A stretch of DNA of 12,994 bases from Halovenus sp. (GCA_003551265.1 PUMG01000256.1:1-12994), one strand, 5' to 3'. Shown: positions 1 to 7,080, counted from the stretch's first letter. Program-made: numbers and translations. Notes: generated by a model not told the origin, from the letters alone.

Positions 1-1133
1 GGCAAATTCACCCAGGAGTAATGAATCGATTCGAGCTGTTCGGTGTCGTTACCGAGCGCTTCGAGCGCTGCATCGAGCTGGCGTGCCTGGAGTTCGTGGT
101 CTTCGCCGAGCACCGTCACTGCGTGGTCGTAGTTGTCGAACTTCCACTCGTGGTGTGCGAGGTCACGAGTCGTATACAGCGAGGTCCCATCCGAGCGGAG
201 GAAGACGAGGTTCTTGTCGATTCCCCACTCGTCGAGCTCCAGCTGCCAGGCGTCTTCTTCGTAGACGGCGTGTTCGCTCTCCCGGAGTCGCCGTGCGACA
301 TCGTCTGTCGAGCCGTCGCGCATGAACCGCGTTTCTTTGACGAACTCGTCGAACTCCGCAGGCAGGCGTTCGAGACACGCTTGCATCCCGCCGAGCACCT
401 GGTCGACGACCGTGCCGACGCGTTCGTAGGCATCCTCATCACCTGCTTCGAGTCCCTGCATGATGGCGCGAATCTCCGCTTCGGCCCGCTCGACTGTTTC
501 GTCGTCCCCCTCTTCGAGCACCGCGTTCCCCTTGCGGTAGTAGCGCACGAGGTCGTACTCGATCCGGTCCCGCTCAGGGTCATCGTCGAGGTCGTCCTCG
601 TCGAACGTCTCGTACGCCCAGGTGAACACGGCCATCTGGCGACCAGCATCGTTGACATAGTAGTGGCGCTCGACATCGTAACCCGCGTACTCAAGTAAGT
701 TCGAGAGCGCATCGCCGATGATTGGGTTGCGAGCGCGGCCAACGTGGACAGGTCCTGTCGGGTTCGCGCTGGTGTGCTCGACGACGACGCTCGTCTCTCG
801 GGAATCGAGAGTGCCAAAATCGCCAGCCTGGGCTGCCTCCACAGTGTCTTCGAAGTAGCGCTCACCTGGCAGAAAGTTAACGTACGGGCCTGCGACCTCG
901 ACCCGGTCGATGTACTCACAGGTTTCGACGTCGAACGCATCTGCGATTTCGCCAGCGACCTGTGGTGGTGGCGCACCCGCTTGCGCCGCGAGTCGGAACG
1001 CGACGTTCGAGGCGAGTACCGCAGCTACGTCGTCCGGGGGACGCTCGATACCGAGGTCGTCAGTGGGAAAGTCGAGGGCGAGAAGTGCTGCTTCCAGCGC
1101 AGTCTCGACTTCCGCACGCATCGCGAGGAACAT
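1..1133 (-). CDS. argS: Arginyl-tRNA synthetase, N-terminal 377 residues (gene runs off left edge)
   Basis: Class I aminoacyl-tRNA synthetase that charges tRNA-Arg with arginine in the cytoplasm. The minus frame is open from ATG at 1133 to the window edge, giving 377 residues. From memory haloarchaeal ArgRS is about 580 residues, so the KMSK-like loop and the anticodon-binding DALR domain are missing here. Residues 1-90 fit the ArgRS N-terminal tRNA-binding domain and end in the typical AGPYVNF segment. The catalytic core starts at [18 protein letters not shown] (120-137), where HVGR at 130-133 is the HIGH signature. YYVNDAGRQ (158-166) and the region around [14 protein letters not shown] are also ArgRS-like. 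An in-frame ATG at 1121 is possible, but the [10 protein letters not shown] start matches haloarchaeal relatives as I remember them and is well spaced from a TATA-like box. The M29 peptidase gene lies 46 bases upstream on the same strand. Confidence 0.95.
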   Translation of the reverse strand, partial: MFLAMRAEVETALEAALLALDFPTDDLGIERPPDDVAAVLASNVAFRLAAQAGAPPPQVAGEIADAFDVETCEYIDRVEVAGPYVNFLPGERYFEDTVEAAQAGDFGTLDSRETSVVVEHTSANPTGPVHVGRARNPIIGDALSNLLEYAGYDVERHYYVNDAGRQMAVFTWAYETFDEDDLDDDPERDRIEYDLVRYYRKGNAVLEEGDDETVERAEAEIRAIMQGLEAGDEDAYERVGTVVDQVLGGMQACLERLPAEFDEFVKETRFMRDGSTDDVARRLRESEHAVYEEDAWQLELDEWGIDKNLVFLRSDGTSLYTTRDLAHHEWKFDNYDHAVTVLGEDHELQARQLDAALEALGNDTEQLESIHYSWVNL

Positions 1134-1158
1134 ACTCTATGGGTGATAGCCGACGCCG

Positions 1159-1165
1159 AATATTT
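1159..1165 (-). promoter_or_regulatory. Putative TATA box for argS
   Basis: The minus strand reads AAATATT here, centred 29 bases before the argS ATG at 1133. The gap between the two genes is only 46 bases and holds no Shine-Dalgarno sequence. This fits a leaderless argS transcript started independently of the upstream peptidase gene. Inferred from spacing only. Confidence 0.4.
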
Positions 1166-1179
1166 GCCTCTGGCGATGT

Positions 1180-2265
1180 TCAGCCGTCGAATCCGTCCTC
1201 GAAGACGAACGTCCCGTCACGCTGAATGACCTCGCCGTCGACCTCGATACGCGAGTTCTCACTCATGTCGACGATCATGTCCACGTGAACTGCGCTATCG
1301 TTCTGTTCGTTCTCCTCACCGACAGTGTCACCGTACGCTCGGCCGATAGCCATGTGAACGGTGTCACCCATCTTCTCGTCGAACAGCATATTGTACGTGA
1401 ACTGGTCGATATCGCGGTTCATCCCGATACCGAGTTCACCCAGTCGCCTCGCACCGTCGTCGGTGTCGAGCACTCCCGTGAGGACATCCTCGTTCTTCGA
1501 GGCAGCGTGTTCGACCACCGTACCGTTCTCGAAGCGGAGATACACGTCGTGAATTTCGCGGCTCTGGTGGTACAGCGGCTTGTCGAACAACACCTCTCCT
1601 TCGACAGTTTCGGGGACAGGTGCTGTGAACACCTCGCCTCCAGGAAGGTTCTTCTCTCCGTAGTCGTTCAGTGCGGGATTACCCGCAATACTCATCGAGA
1701 TGTCCGTCGTCTCGCCGCTTGTGATGCGAACCTCGCTTCCGCTGTCCAGAATCTCCTTGAGCTGTGCCTGGTGTTCGCGTACTTCGTCCCAGTCTTTGAG
1801 GATGGCATCCCAGACGAAGTTCTCGTAGGCCTCTGTGGAGCGTTCGGCTAGCTGGGCGTTCGCAGGTGCAGGATACTGTGTCAGACACCACCGTTTCGAG
1901 AGTCGCTCGGCCAGAATCGGCTGGCGTGTCTGTGAGTACGCGGCGTTCGTCTCCGGGGCGACGTCACTCTGTTCAGCAACGTTCGTGTTCGCACGTATCG
2001 CGATGTAGACGTCACTCTCCTCGATAAGTGCCAGTTCGTGGGAAGGAGTCTCGAACTCTTCACTGGCACGGAGGTACGCCCGACTGAACCTGGCGTTCGA
2101 ATCGAGAACGACAGGATTCCCACCACGGTCACCGATAGCTTCGAGGAGCGCAACCACCAGGTCCTCGGCGACGGCGGGCGCGCGAATGATGACGTTATCG
2201 CCTTCTGCCAGGGCGACAGAGTGCTCAACAATGACTTCCGCGTGTTCGCGTACTCGTGGGTCCAT
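1180..2265 (-). CDS. M29-family aminopeptidase (leucyl aminopeptidase, AmpS/AmpT type)
   Basis: Complete 361-residue protein of the thermophilic metalloaminopeptidase family (peptidase M29), which removes N-terminal residues from peptides in the cytoplasm with a two-metal centre. The expected ligand pattern is visible: E211 in NLPGGEVFTAP, E277 in LGELGIGMN, H304 in GDTVHMAIG, and H327 and D329 in SAVHVDMIVDM. The N-terminal half (1-200) is the family's oligomerisation region, opening MDPRVREHAEVIVEHS with EGDNVIIRA behind it. The protein is slightly shorter than the roughly 400-residue bacterial enzymes, as in other archaeal members from memory. The start is supported by a TATA-like box 28 bases upstream. 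It lies upstream of argS on the same strand, so some read-through is possible. The exact peptide substrates cannot be read from sequence. Confidence 0.93.
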   Translation of the reverse strand: MDPRVREHAEVIVEHSVALAEGDNVIIRAPAVAEDLVVALLEAIGDRGGNPVVLDSNARFSRAYLRASEEFETPSHELALIEESDVYIAIRANTNVAEQSDVAPETNAAYSQTRQPILAERLSKRWCLTQYPAPANAQLAERSTEAYENFVWDAILKDWDEVREHQAQLKEILDSGSEVRITSGETTDISMSIAGNPALNDYGEKNLPGGEVFTAPVPETVEGEVLFDKPLYHQSREIHDVYLRFENGTVVEHAASKNEDVLTGVLDTDDGARRLGELGIGMNRDIDQFTYNMLFDEKMGDTVHMAIGRAYGDTVGEENEQNDSAVHVDMIVDMSENSRIEVDGEVIQRDGTFVFEDGFDG

Positions 2266-2288
2266 ACCGCTACTCTACGCGTGAACCC

Positions 2289-2297
2289 GATAATTCT
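2289..2297 (-). promoter_or_regulatory. Putative TATA box for the M29 aminopeptidase
   Basis: The minus strand reads AGAATTATC, centred 28 bases before the ATG at 2265. No Shine-Dalgarno sequence precedes the start, so a leaderless transcript is likely. The box sits immediately next to the large hairpin at 2302-2341, which therefore occupies the position of the BRE and upstream control region. Confidence 0.4.
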
Positions 2298-2301
2298 GGC
2301 G

Positions 2302-2341
2302 AACTGGTGGGCGGACATCCGTGCATGTCAGCCCGCCAGTT
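2302..2341. repeat. Large intergenic palindrome (hairpin repeat copy 1)
   Basis: The arms are 17 bases each (2302-2318 and 2325-2341) around a 6-base loop, CCGTGC. Of the 17 pairs, 15 are Watson-Crick, one is a G-T wobble (2308/2335) and one a G-A mismatch (2313/2330). The left flank AACTGGTGGGCGGACATCC matches the left side of the right-edge element (AACTGGCGGGCGAAAATCC) at 16 of 19 positions and that of the 8125 element at 15 of 19. It lies between the GNAT stop and the aminopeptidase promoter, so it could be an operator, a terminator of the GNAT transcript, or simply a repeat copy. Confidence 0.75.
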
Positions 2342-2415
2342 TCGGACCGTGTGGGGACTGTCCAGACACTCATTGCGGGACATTCGTCCCACGCTTCGTG
2401 TCCTCTGTCCGTCGA

Positions 2416-2976
2416 TCAATGCGAGTGTGAGTTCGTCGGAGACTCGACGAGTGTCGGTACGTCTGTACAGTCGAGGACAGCTCTCTGTGCTGGGGGGAGA
2501 TCTCTCTCCCGAAATACAGCCAGTCCATCGAGGTATCTGTCCCTGTCACGGTTCCCAGAGGGCCCGTAGTGCATGAGCAGTTCTGCAATACCAGTTTCCG
2601 TTCCCGAGTAGTTGAAACCCGCCCGGTAACAGGCACGGTAGGCGACCGGGTTGTTGACGGCGATTGCGACGGTGTCGTATCTGTTTTCGAGCCAGTCTGC
2701 AGTGTAGCGTAACAATCGAGAGCCGATACCCTCTCCGCGACGACTCTCCCTGACAGTCACGTACCGCAAACGTACTGTTTCCTCGTCGTCGTGGGTCGGA
2801 CTGAACGCAACAGCTCCGACGATGTCCTCTGCTGTGGGCTCGTTGCGTACGGGGTCCTCGAAGGCGACGCTCTTGCCGGTGTTCGACATCACGAACTTGC
2901 CTGCATATGCGAACTCACGGTAATCGAGACGGAGCTTCGGGCCGTCAGTCGAGTCTCCGAGGACACAGTACTGCAT
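2416..2976 (-). CDS. GNAT-family N-acetyltransferase
   Basis: 186-residue acetyltransferase of the GCN5-related (GNAT) fold, which transfers acetyl from acetyl-CoA to an amine. Motif A with the pyrophosphate-binding loop is RRGEGIGSRLL (79-89), following the beta-strand VRLRYVTV. Motif B is seen in VNNPVAYRACYRAGF (107-121). The opening MQYCVLGDSTDGPKLRLDYR and the segment YAGKFVMSNTGK (24-35) look like a conserved haloarchaeal GNAT type that I recognise from memory. A C-terminal extension of about 45 residues (RDRYLDGLAVFRERDL onward) goes beyond the core fold. The substrate is unknown. The gene ends 150 bases before the aminopeptidase start and begins 46 bases after the small gene upstream. 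The ATG at 2976 has a TATA-like box 28 bases upstream. Confidence 0.88.
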   Translation of the reverse strand: MQYCVLGDSTDGPKLRLDYREFAYAGKFVMSNTGKSVAFEDPVRNEPTAEDIVGAVAFSPTHDDEETVRLRYVTVRESRRGEGIGSRLLRYTADWLENRYDTVAIAVNNPVAYRACYRAGFNYSGTETGIAELLMHYGPSGNRDRDRYLDGLAVFRERDLPPAQRAVLDCTDVPTLVESPTNSHSH

Positions 2977-3000
2977 AGGAGAAGGACGGATTCTGTCCGT

Positions 3001-3007
3001 GAAAAGC
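3001..3007 (-). promoter_or_regulatory. Weak TATA-like box for the GNAT gene
   Basis: The minus strand reads GCTTTTC, centred 28 bases before the ATG at 2976. The spacing suits a leaderless start, but the match is weak. Confidence 0.25.
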
Positions 3008-3022
3008 GCGACGGTTCCAGCG

Positions 3023-3190
3023 TTATCGAAGGTCTTCGAAACTGAACGTTACTGTCGACTGAATCCAGGCCTGATGGTTCTCCCGGTCGTATATGACGTA
3101 CTCTTCGTCGCCGATGTTGAGCTCGGCGTACCGGGTGTCTTTGTTGTCGGCAACGGTTTCCCCCGTGTCGTCTGCGGTGTTCGCACTCAT
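3023..3190 (-). CDS. Small conserved haloarchaeal protein (DUF7331-like)
   Basis: 55-residue acidic protein starting MSANTADDTGE and ending QSTVTFSFEDLR. The core (Y-x-I-G-D-E-E-Y-V-I-Y-D-R-E-N-x-x-A-W-I-x-S) resembles a family of tiny haloarchaeal proteins with a YDxxNxxAW motif that I know as DUF7331. Function unknown, with no membrane segment or cysteines. I chose the ATG at 3190. A TTG at 3226 would add 12 residues and lies near the start point predicted from the TATA box at 3247-3254, so the longer form cannot be excluded. It is upstream of the GNAT gene on the same strand with a 46-base gap and diverges from the dehydrogenase gene. Confidence 0.72.
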   Translation of the reverse strand: MSANTADDTGETVADNKDTRYAELNIGDEEYVIYDRENHQAWIQSTVTFSFEDLR

Positions 3191-3246
3191 AGTATCTGAC
3201 GGCGGTTTGGCCGCGTTATCCACCAATGTGTGCTACCATATCACAG

Positions 3247-3254
3247 TATTAAAA
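3247..3254. promoter_or_regulatory. Strong AT-rich TATA element in the divergent promoter region
   Basis: The plus strand reads TATTAAAA and the minus strand TTTTAATA. On the minus strand it predicts a start near 3222-3226, giving the DUF7331-like gene a leader of about 32-36 bases or a leaderless TTG start. On the plus strand it would start close to the ATG of the 30-codon leader ORF at 3283. Direction is not resolved by sequence. Confidence 0.45.
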
Positions 3255-3282
3255 CCCTCCTTCCAAATTATCACCAGAGAGA

Positions 3283-3375
3283 ATGACAGACGAAGGGAGA
3301 GCCTTCATTCGGTTTGGGCTGTTGATGTCGATGGATCGTTTCGGTACAGTATTCCGATGGGAGAGTGAGGAGTGA
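3283..3375 (+). CDS. Possible 30-residue leader ORF upstream of the dehydrogenase
   Basis: This ORF begins ATG ACA GAC GAA and ends TGA at 3373-3375, four bases before the dehydrogenase ATG at 3380 and in another frame. The peptide (MTDEGRAFIRFG...WESEE) resembles nothing I know. The TATA-like element at 3247-3254 is about 31 bases upstream, suiting a leaderless start, and a GGAG at 3369-3372 inside its end could re-initiate translation at the dehydrogenase. This may be translational coupling or a chance ORF. The evidence is position only. Confidence 0.25.
   Translation: MTDEGRAFIRFGLLMSMDRFGTVFRWESEE
3369..3372 (+). promoter_or_regulatory. Ribosome binding site choosing the dehydrogenase start
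   Basis: GGAG lies 7 bases before the ATG at 3380, within GAGGAGTGA. It favours that ATG over the in-frame GTG at 3365. A Shine-Dalgarno implies a leadered transcript, unlike most starts in this window. Confidence 0.45.
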
Positions 3376-3379
3376 ATCA

Positions 3380-4336
3380 ATGACAGCTGCGAATACACTC
3401 GTTCTGTCTCACAGCGTCTCGCCCGACCTGTCGAGTGAACTGGTCTCCTCGCTGGAGAAGCGACTGCCTCCGGAAGCGATAGCAAACAGCGCAACTCCCG
3501 ATGAGACGGACGAACTCGTCAGGGATGCAACCATGGTGGTTATTGGTCAGTTACACGAGCAGTGGCTCGAAGAGACCACAGACCCGAAGCTGGTGCAGAC
3601 ACTCTGGGCAGGAGTCGACACGTATCCGCTCGAACACCTCGACGAGGCAGGAGTTGTGCTGGCAAACGCAGCCGGAATTCACGCGAGGCCGGTTGCCGAG
3701 CACGTCATTGCCTGCATGCTCCAGTTCGAGCGAGGGCTGGTCGAGACGACGGAGAATCAGCACCGCAGTGTCTGGGAAGCAGTCGACTCTGGTGAACTGG
3801 GAATGAAGACAGTCGGTATCATCGGCGTCGGTGCCATCGGTTCGAGGGTTGCCCAGTTGACGAACGCGTTCGGAATGGAGACGCTGGGAACGAAACAGGA
3901 TACGTCGACCGCCCCTGCCACACTAGATGAGGTCATTCCGGCCGAAGACTATCACGAACTGCTTCGACGGGTTGACCACCTCGTTCTCTCCTGTCCCCTG
4001 ACCGACCAGACGGAGAACCTGCTGGGACCGGACGAGTTTCGACTCCTCGACTCTGAGGCAGTCGTCGTCAACGTCGCACGTGGCGAGGTTATCGACCAGC
4101 ACGCTCTGGTTCGGGCGCTTCAGTACGGGCAGATTGGTGGTGCCGCCCTCGACGTGTTCGAAGAAGAGCCGCTTCCACCGGAGTCTCCCCTGTGGGACCT
4201 CTCGAACGCTCTCATCACACCACACATGGCGTGGAAGACGCCATATACAGTTGGACGCTGGGCTGATCTACTCACAGAGAACTACGAAGCAATCGTTGCA
4301 GGGGACAGATCGGACATTGTCAACCGGGTTGTTTGA
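3380..4336 (+). CDS. D-isomer-specific 2-hydroxyacid dehydrogenase
   Basis: 318-residue NAD(P)-dependent oxidoreductase that interconverts a 2-keto acid and a D-2-hydroxy acid. The Rossmann dinucleotide loop is GVGAIG (149-154) in KTVGIIGVGAIGSRVA. The catalytic set is R234 (VNVARGEVID), E263 (DVFEEEPLP) and H282 (ITPHMAW). The 29-residue spacing from Arg to Glu matches that of phosphoglycerate dehydrogenase. The N-terminal substrate domain contains TLWAGVDTYP (74-83) and NAAGIHARPVAEHVIA (96-111). The acceptor position after the second strand (GMETLGTKQDTS, 165-176) lacks an obvious Asp, so cofactor preference is open. There is no C-terminal ACT domain, so SerA is unlikely; glyoxylate, hydroxypyruvate or a branched 2-keto acid are candidate substrates. 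ATG 3380 is favoured by GGAG at 3369-3372. The stop lies 5 bases from the convergent gene. Confidence 0.92.
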   Translation: MTAANTLVLSHSVSPDLSSELVSSLEKRLPPEAIANSATPDETDELVRDATMVVIGQLHEQWLEETTDPKLVQTLWAGVDTYPLEHLDEAGVVLANAAGIHARPVAEHVIACMLQFERGLVETTENQHRSVWEAVDSGELGMKTVGIIGVGAIGSRVAQLTNAFGMETLGTKQDTSTAPATLDEVIPAEDYHELLRRVDHLVLSCPLTDQTENLLGPDEFRLLDSEAVVVNVARGEVIDQHALVRALQYGQIGGAALDVFEEEPLPPESPLWDLSNALITPHMAWKTPYTVGRWADLLTENYEAIVAGDRSDIVNRVV

Positions 4337-4341
4337 GTCCA

Positions 4342-5163
4342 TCACACTCGCGTCTCGAAGAGCCTCGCATCACACTCCGAACAGGAGACGGCAGCGACCT
4401 CGTACCTCGAACAACAGGATTCGACAGTCTCTGCACCGAACGAAGGCTCTCCCCCACAGGAGGGACAGTCCTCGATGAACAGCCGGAGACCGCTGAGGAG
4501 TTGTCCTTTGGCCTCGATTGCGAGGCGGTTCCAGCCGGGATGTGTACTTGCCAGGACGTTCGCCGCACTCAGGTCCGCGATGTAGGCGGCTTCAGACTCC
4601 CAGGTTCCCACAGGAGTTCCGTCGACGGACGCCTGGAACGCATCCCCGTGTTCACGAAACTCGACCGTCTGCTCGTCGGCTTCGAGTAGACGGAGTAACT
4701 GCTCTCTGTCGGTACCGTCACGCTTGAGACGCGCCAATTCGCTGTCCCACTCGCGCCGGAAAGAATCTGTCAAGCACAGATCTTCCCCGTTTTTGCACTC
4801 TTCGAGTGCCGTCGCTGTGACGAGTTCGCGCTCGGGATCGATAGAGTGAACGACAGGTTCGAGTTCGGCTGGGTCCTTCCCAAAGACAGCGAGTAGCCAC
4901 GGTGGAAAGTATCGCTTCGTAAGCTCTGGCGTCTTCGGGACCAGATAGCCCCTGATGTAGATGAGTACCAGAGAGACACTGAATACAGTGACTCCTGAAA
5001 TCACTCCGAGAGATACCGACCAGACGCTTGACGCCCCACCACCAACAGCGATACTCAACACGCCTGCAATCAGTGTGTTCACCGCTGTACACGGGAGACA
5101 GCGGTTCTCTCCGGTGTACTCTGGCTGTTTGAACCGGTCGATTGTGTCGACCACCGATGTCAT
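4342..5163 (-). CDS. Haloarchaeal membrane protein with cysteine pairs and C-terminal zinc ribbon
   Basis: 273-residue protein of unknown function. A short N-terminal part carries CxxC at C22/C25 (ENRCLPCTAVN). Two hydrophobic segments follow (about 28-45 and 50-72) with RGYLVPKTPELTKRYFP after the second, giving a hairpin membrane anchor. The remaining 200 residues are acidic and soluble. They include C123 and C130 (EECKNGEDLCLTDSFRREW) and a C-terminal zinc-ribbon-like CPSCGG (233-238), CC (250-251) and CSECDARLF (261-269). I recall similar uncharacterised proteins in other haloarchaea but know no role. Metal binding and redox or protein-quality functions are only possibilities. It follows the GTPase gene by 58 bases on the same strand and may share its transcript. 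Its stop is 5 bases from the convergent dehydrogenase stop. Confidence 0.8.
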   Translation of the reverse strand: MTSVVDTIDRFKQPEYTGENRCLPCTAVNTLIAGVLSIAVGGGASSVWSVSLGVISGVTVFSVSLVLIYIRGYLVPKTPELTKRYFPPWLLAVFGKDPAELEPVVHSIDPERELVTATALEECKNGEDLCLTDSFRREWDSELARLKRDGTDREQLLRLLEADEQTVEFREHGDAFQASVDGTPVGTWESEAAYIADLSAANVLASTHPGWNRLAIEAKGQLLSGLRLFIEDCPSCGGEPSFGAETVESCCSRYEVAAVSCSECDARLFETRV

Positions 5164-5186
5164 ACGTCGAGGCGTACGACTGCGGA

Positions 5187-5246
5187 CGTGTTCAGTGTTT
5201 CTCCCTGCCCTCTGGGCGTGTTCAGTGTTTCTCGATACCCTCTGTC
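5187..5246. repeat. Imperfect 30-base tandem duplication across the GTPase stop codon
   Basis: Units 5187-5216 and 5217-5246 match at 25 of 30 positions, including an identical 17-base block (CGTGTTCAGTGTTTCTC) and an identical CCCTCTG. Unit 5217-5246 contains the last codons and the TGA of the GTPase gene on the minus strand. The other unit lies just past the stop in the spacer and repeats the same GAGAAACACTGA ending in frame. Confidence 0.85.
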
Positions 5247-6850
5247 ACACTTCGGACAGTCCCCACTCCTTTGCTGTGTCCTTCTCTGAAAACGAAGCGC
5301 TGGCCCTCTTCGACGAGGTGGGGCTGGAACTTGAACCTCACAGAGGTCGTTCCCCTATCTCCGGGAAGCAGCTGTCCGTCCTCCGGAGAGAACACCGCCG
5401 TTTCGCTCACAGTTTCGAGGTGGACAACAGGTTCGTACCCGTCGTCGATGCGAGTTGGATGGTTGAGCACCATCACTTCCGCCTCGAACTCCCGTACTGG
5501 AATGGGATTGGTGTCTCTCGGCAACAGCGCCATCCCGCGCTCAACGTCGGCCTCTCGAACGCCCTTGAGTGCGATGCCGACGATTCGGCCAGCAACCGCC
5601 TCGTCGACTCGATGATAGTGCATCTCGATGCTTCGCACCTCGACGTCACGGAAGCTCCCGTCTGGCATCGGTCCGAGAAGCAACTCGTCACCGGCCTCGA
5701 CGTAGCCTGATTTGATCGTCCCGGAGGCGACTGCACCAACCCCCGTCACGTTGTACGTCCGGTCAATGTACATCTGGAACTGCTCGTCCTCGACTGCGGT
5801 TCCCGTCGTTGGCAGTCGCTCGAATAAGTAATCGAGGGTGTCGAGTCCTTCCTGTGTGACCGCGCTCGTCCGAACAACCGGGACGACTGTCTCACTAATC
5901 TCTTCGAGCGCGGTTTCGACACCGTACTGGTCGACCCGTAACGGCGTCTTACCAACCTCGCGAAGGAGTCGTTCGACGTCCTGCTCCACAGTCGCGAGCT
6001 GCTCGTCGGTCACCAGATCGACCTTCGTCAGCACAACGATTGTCGGAAGCTCGGTTGCCAGCAAGATTCCGAGATGTTCGCGCGCGGTCTTCGTCGGCCC
6101 GTCGTCGGCGGCGATTGTCAACAGCCCGTAATCGAGCTTCTGACCGACGAGACCCCGAATTGTCGTCCGAAGCCAGGGCTCGTGGCCAACGGTGTCGACG
6201 AACGAGACGAGTCGATCCGCTTCCTCGACGATGCGAGCACGGTCGCCTTTCCGATGAGGGTTGTTCATCCGAACTGGACCCTCTTCGTCGAACCCGTAGA
6301 CACCGTAGGAGAGGTCTGCGGACAGTCCACGTTCGACTTCGTGTGGCTGGACATCGAGGAACCCCCGTGTCCCGCCTTCTCCGTCGTCTGGTTCTCCTGT
6401 CACAAGCGAGCCCACGAGTGTCGACTTCCCGTGGTCGACGTGTCCGGCAGTTCCGACGACGATGTGGTCGTCGTCAGCGATGGCCGCGCCGTCGCGTATC
6501 GTGGCGACACCGACGAGACGTCCCTGCTGACCTGTCGTGTCTTCGCCCCACGTTTCGACGGTGTCGATGTGTGCGCCAGCTTCGTCGGCGAGCAGCGAGA
6601 GAACGTCCATCGACTCGGAAAACTGCCTGGCCGGGATACCCGAGATCTGGCCGTTGTCCGTGACGCCGATGACGTACGTCGCTTCGCCGTCACCCGAGAG
6701 TACACGGTGGCGAAGCTGTGCGGCGAGGCTCTCCAGTCGGCCATCCGCGAGATGTAGTTCTTCAGTGAGCCGCTCTTTGAATTCAACGCTGCCACCCTCC
6801 TGCTCGCCACGGTCGATGGCGTGCTGGAGAGGGGCCCGTTCCGGGCTCAT
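5222..6850 (-). CDS. GTPBP1-like translational GTPase (EF-1-alpha related)
   Basis: 542-residue GTP-binding protein of the GTPBP1 branch of the translation-factor GTPases. An N-terminal extension of about 128 residues, including a strand-rich part (ATYVIGVTDNGQISGIP, 57-73), precedes the G domain. G1 is GHVDHGKS (136-143), G3 is DTVGHEP (219-225), G4 is TKVD (275-278) and G5 is TSA (328-330). Beta-barrel domains follow: TGVGAVASGTIKSGYVEAGDEL (369 onward) is the EF-Tu domain 2 signature and RFVFREGHSKGVGTV (518-532) the domain 3 end. G3 has Val where classical factors have Pro, and G4 has Thr for Asn, both of which I believe are usual for this branch. Animal GTPBP1 acts in elongation and mRNA turnover; the archaeal role is not established here. 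It lies between the phosphatase and the membrane-protein genes on one strand. Confidence 0.92.
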   Translation of the reverse strand: MSPERAPLQHAIDRGEQEGGSVEFKERLTEELHLADGRLESLAAQLRHRVLSGDGEATYVIGVTDNGQISGIPARQFSESMDVLSLLADEAGAHIDTVETWGEDTTGQQGRLVGVATIRDGAAIADDDHIVVGTAGHVDHGKSTLVGSLVTGEPDDGEGGTRGFLDVQPHEVERGLSADLSYGVYGFDEEGPVRMNNPHRKGDRARIVEEADRLVSFVDTVGHEPWLRTTIRGLVGQKLDYGLLTIAADDGPTKTAREHLGILLATELPTIVVLTKVDLVTDEQLATVEQDVERLLREVGKTPLRVDQYGVETALEEISETVVPVVRTSAVTQEGLDTLDYLFERLPTTGTAVEDEQFQMYIDRTYNVTGVGAVASGTIKSGYVEAGDELLLGPMPDGSFRDVEVRSIEMHYHRVDEAVAGRIVGIALKGVREADVERGMALLPRDTNPIPVREFEAEVMVLNHPTRIDDGYEPVVHLETVSETAVFSPEDGQLLPGDRGTTSVRFKFQPHLVEEGQRFVFREGHSKGVGTVRSVTEGIEKH

Positions 6851-6871
6851 ACCCCTGATTACGGCCCACCG

Positions 6872-6880
6872 TTCAAAAGC
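6872..6880 (-). promoter_or_regulatory. Putative TATA box for the GTPBP1-like gene
   Basis: The minus strand reads GCTTTTGAA, centred about 27 bases before the ATG at 6850, with no Shine-Dalgarno, so a leaderless start is plausible. It is part of a palindromic AAAGCTTT and could also be read in the other direction. Confidence 0.35.
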
Positions 6881-7071
6881 TTTCCCCGGGTTCTGCTACA
6901 CCTATGGACGTATGGCTCCATTCCGCAAGGGAGACGTGATTGCGTACAGACGACACAGTGGCTCGCTGGCTCGCGTAGGTGCTAAGCATTATATCCCAGT
7001 GTGGTGTGTCGTACTATCGCGGACCACACCGGAGTTGTTTCTCAGGTCACAGGTGTTCTGGTTCCGCTATC

Positions 7072-7080
7072 GTATATAAA
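7072..7080. promoter_or_regulatory. Strong TATA-like box in the phosphatase/GTPase spacer
   Basis: The plus strand reads GTATATAAA followed by TACG, the clearest TATA sequence in the window. Read on the plus strand it predicts a start near 7100-7105, producing RNA antisense to the 3' end of the phosphatase gene. Read on the minus strand it would start near 7048 and give the GTPase a leader of about 200 bases. It may also be fortuitous. Confidence 0.4.

Larger units (their letters stand above)
2266..2415. other. 150-base intergenic region between GNAT and M29 genes
   Basis: It holds the aminopeptidase TATA-like box, the 2302-2341 palindrome and a weaker 5-base hairpin GGGAC-ATTC-GTCCC near 2378-2391. 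No coding potential is apparent. Confidence 0.6.

Noticed and set aside
21..698. 225-residue plus-strand ORF opposite argS
   Set aside because: The opposite strand encodes an unmistakable arginyl-tRNA synthetase, and the plus-strand product has no recognisable domain.
6912..7079. 55-codon plus-strand ORF in the phosphatase/GTPase spacer
   Set aside because: The product is basic (many Arg/Lys), unlike the acidic halophile proteins around it, with weak GC bias at third positions and no family resemblance.
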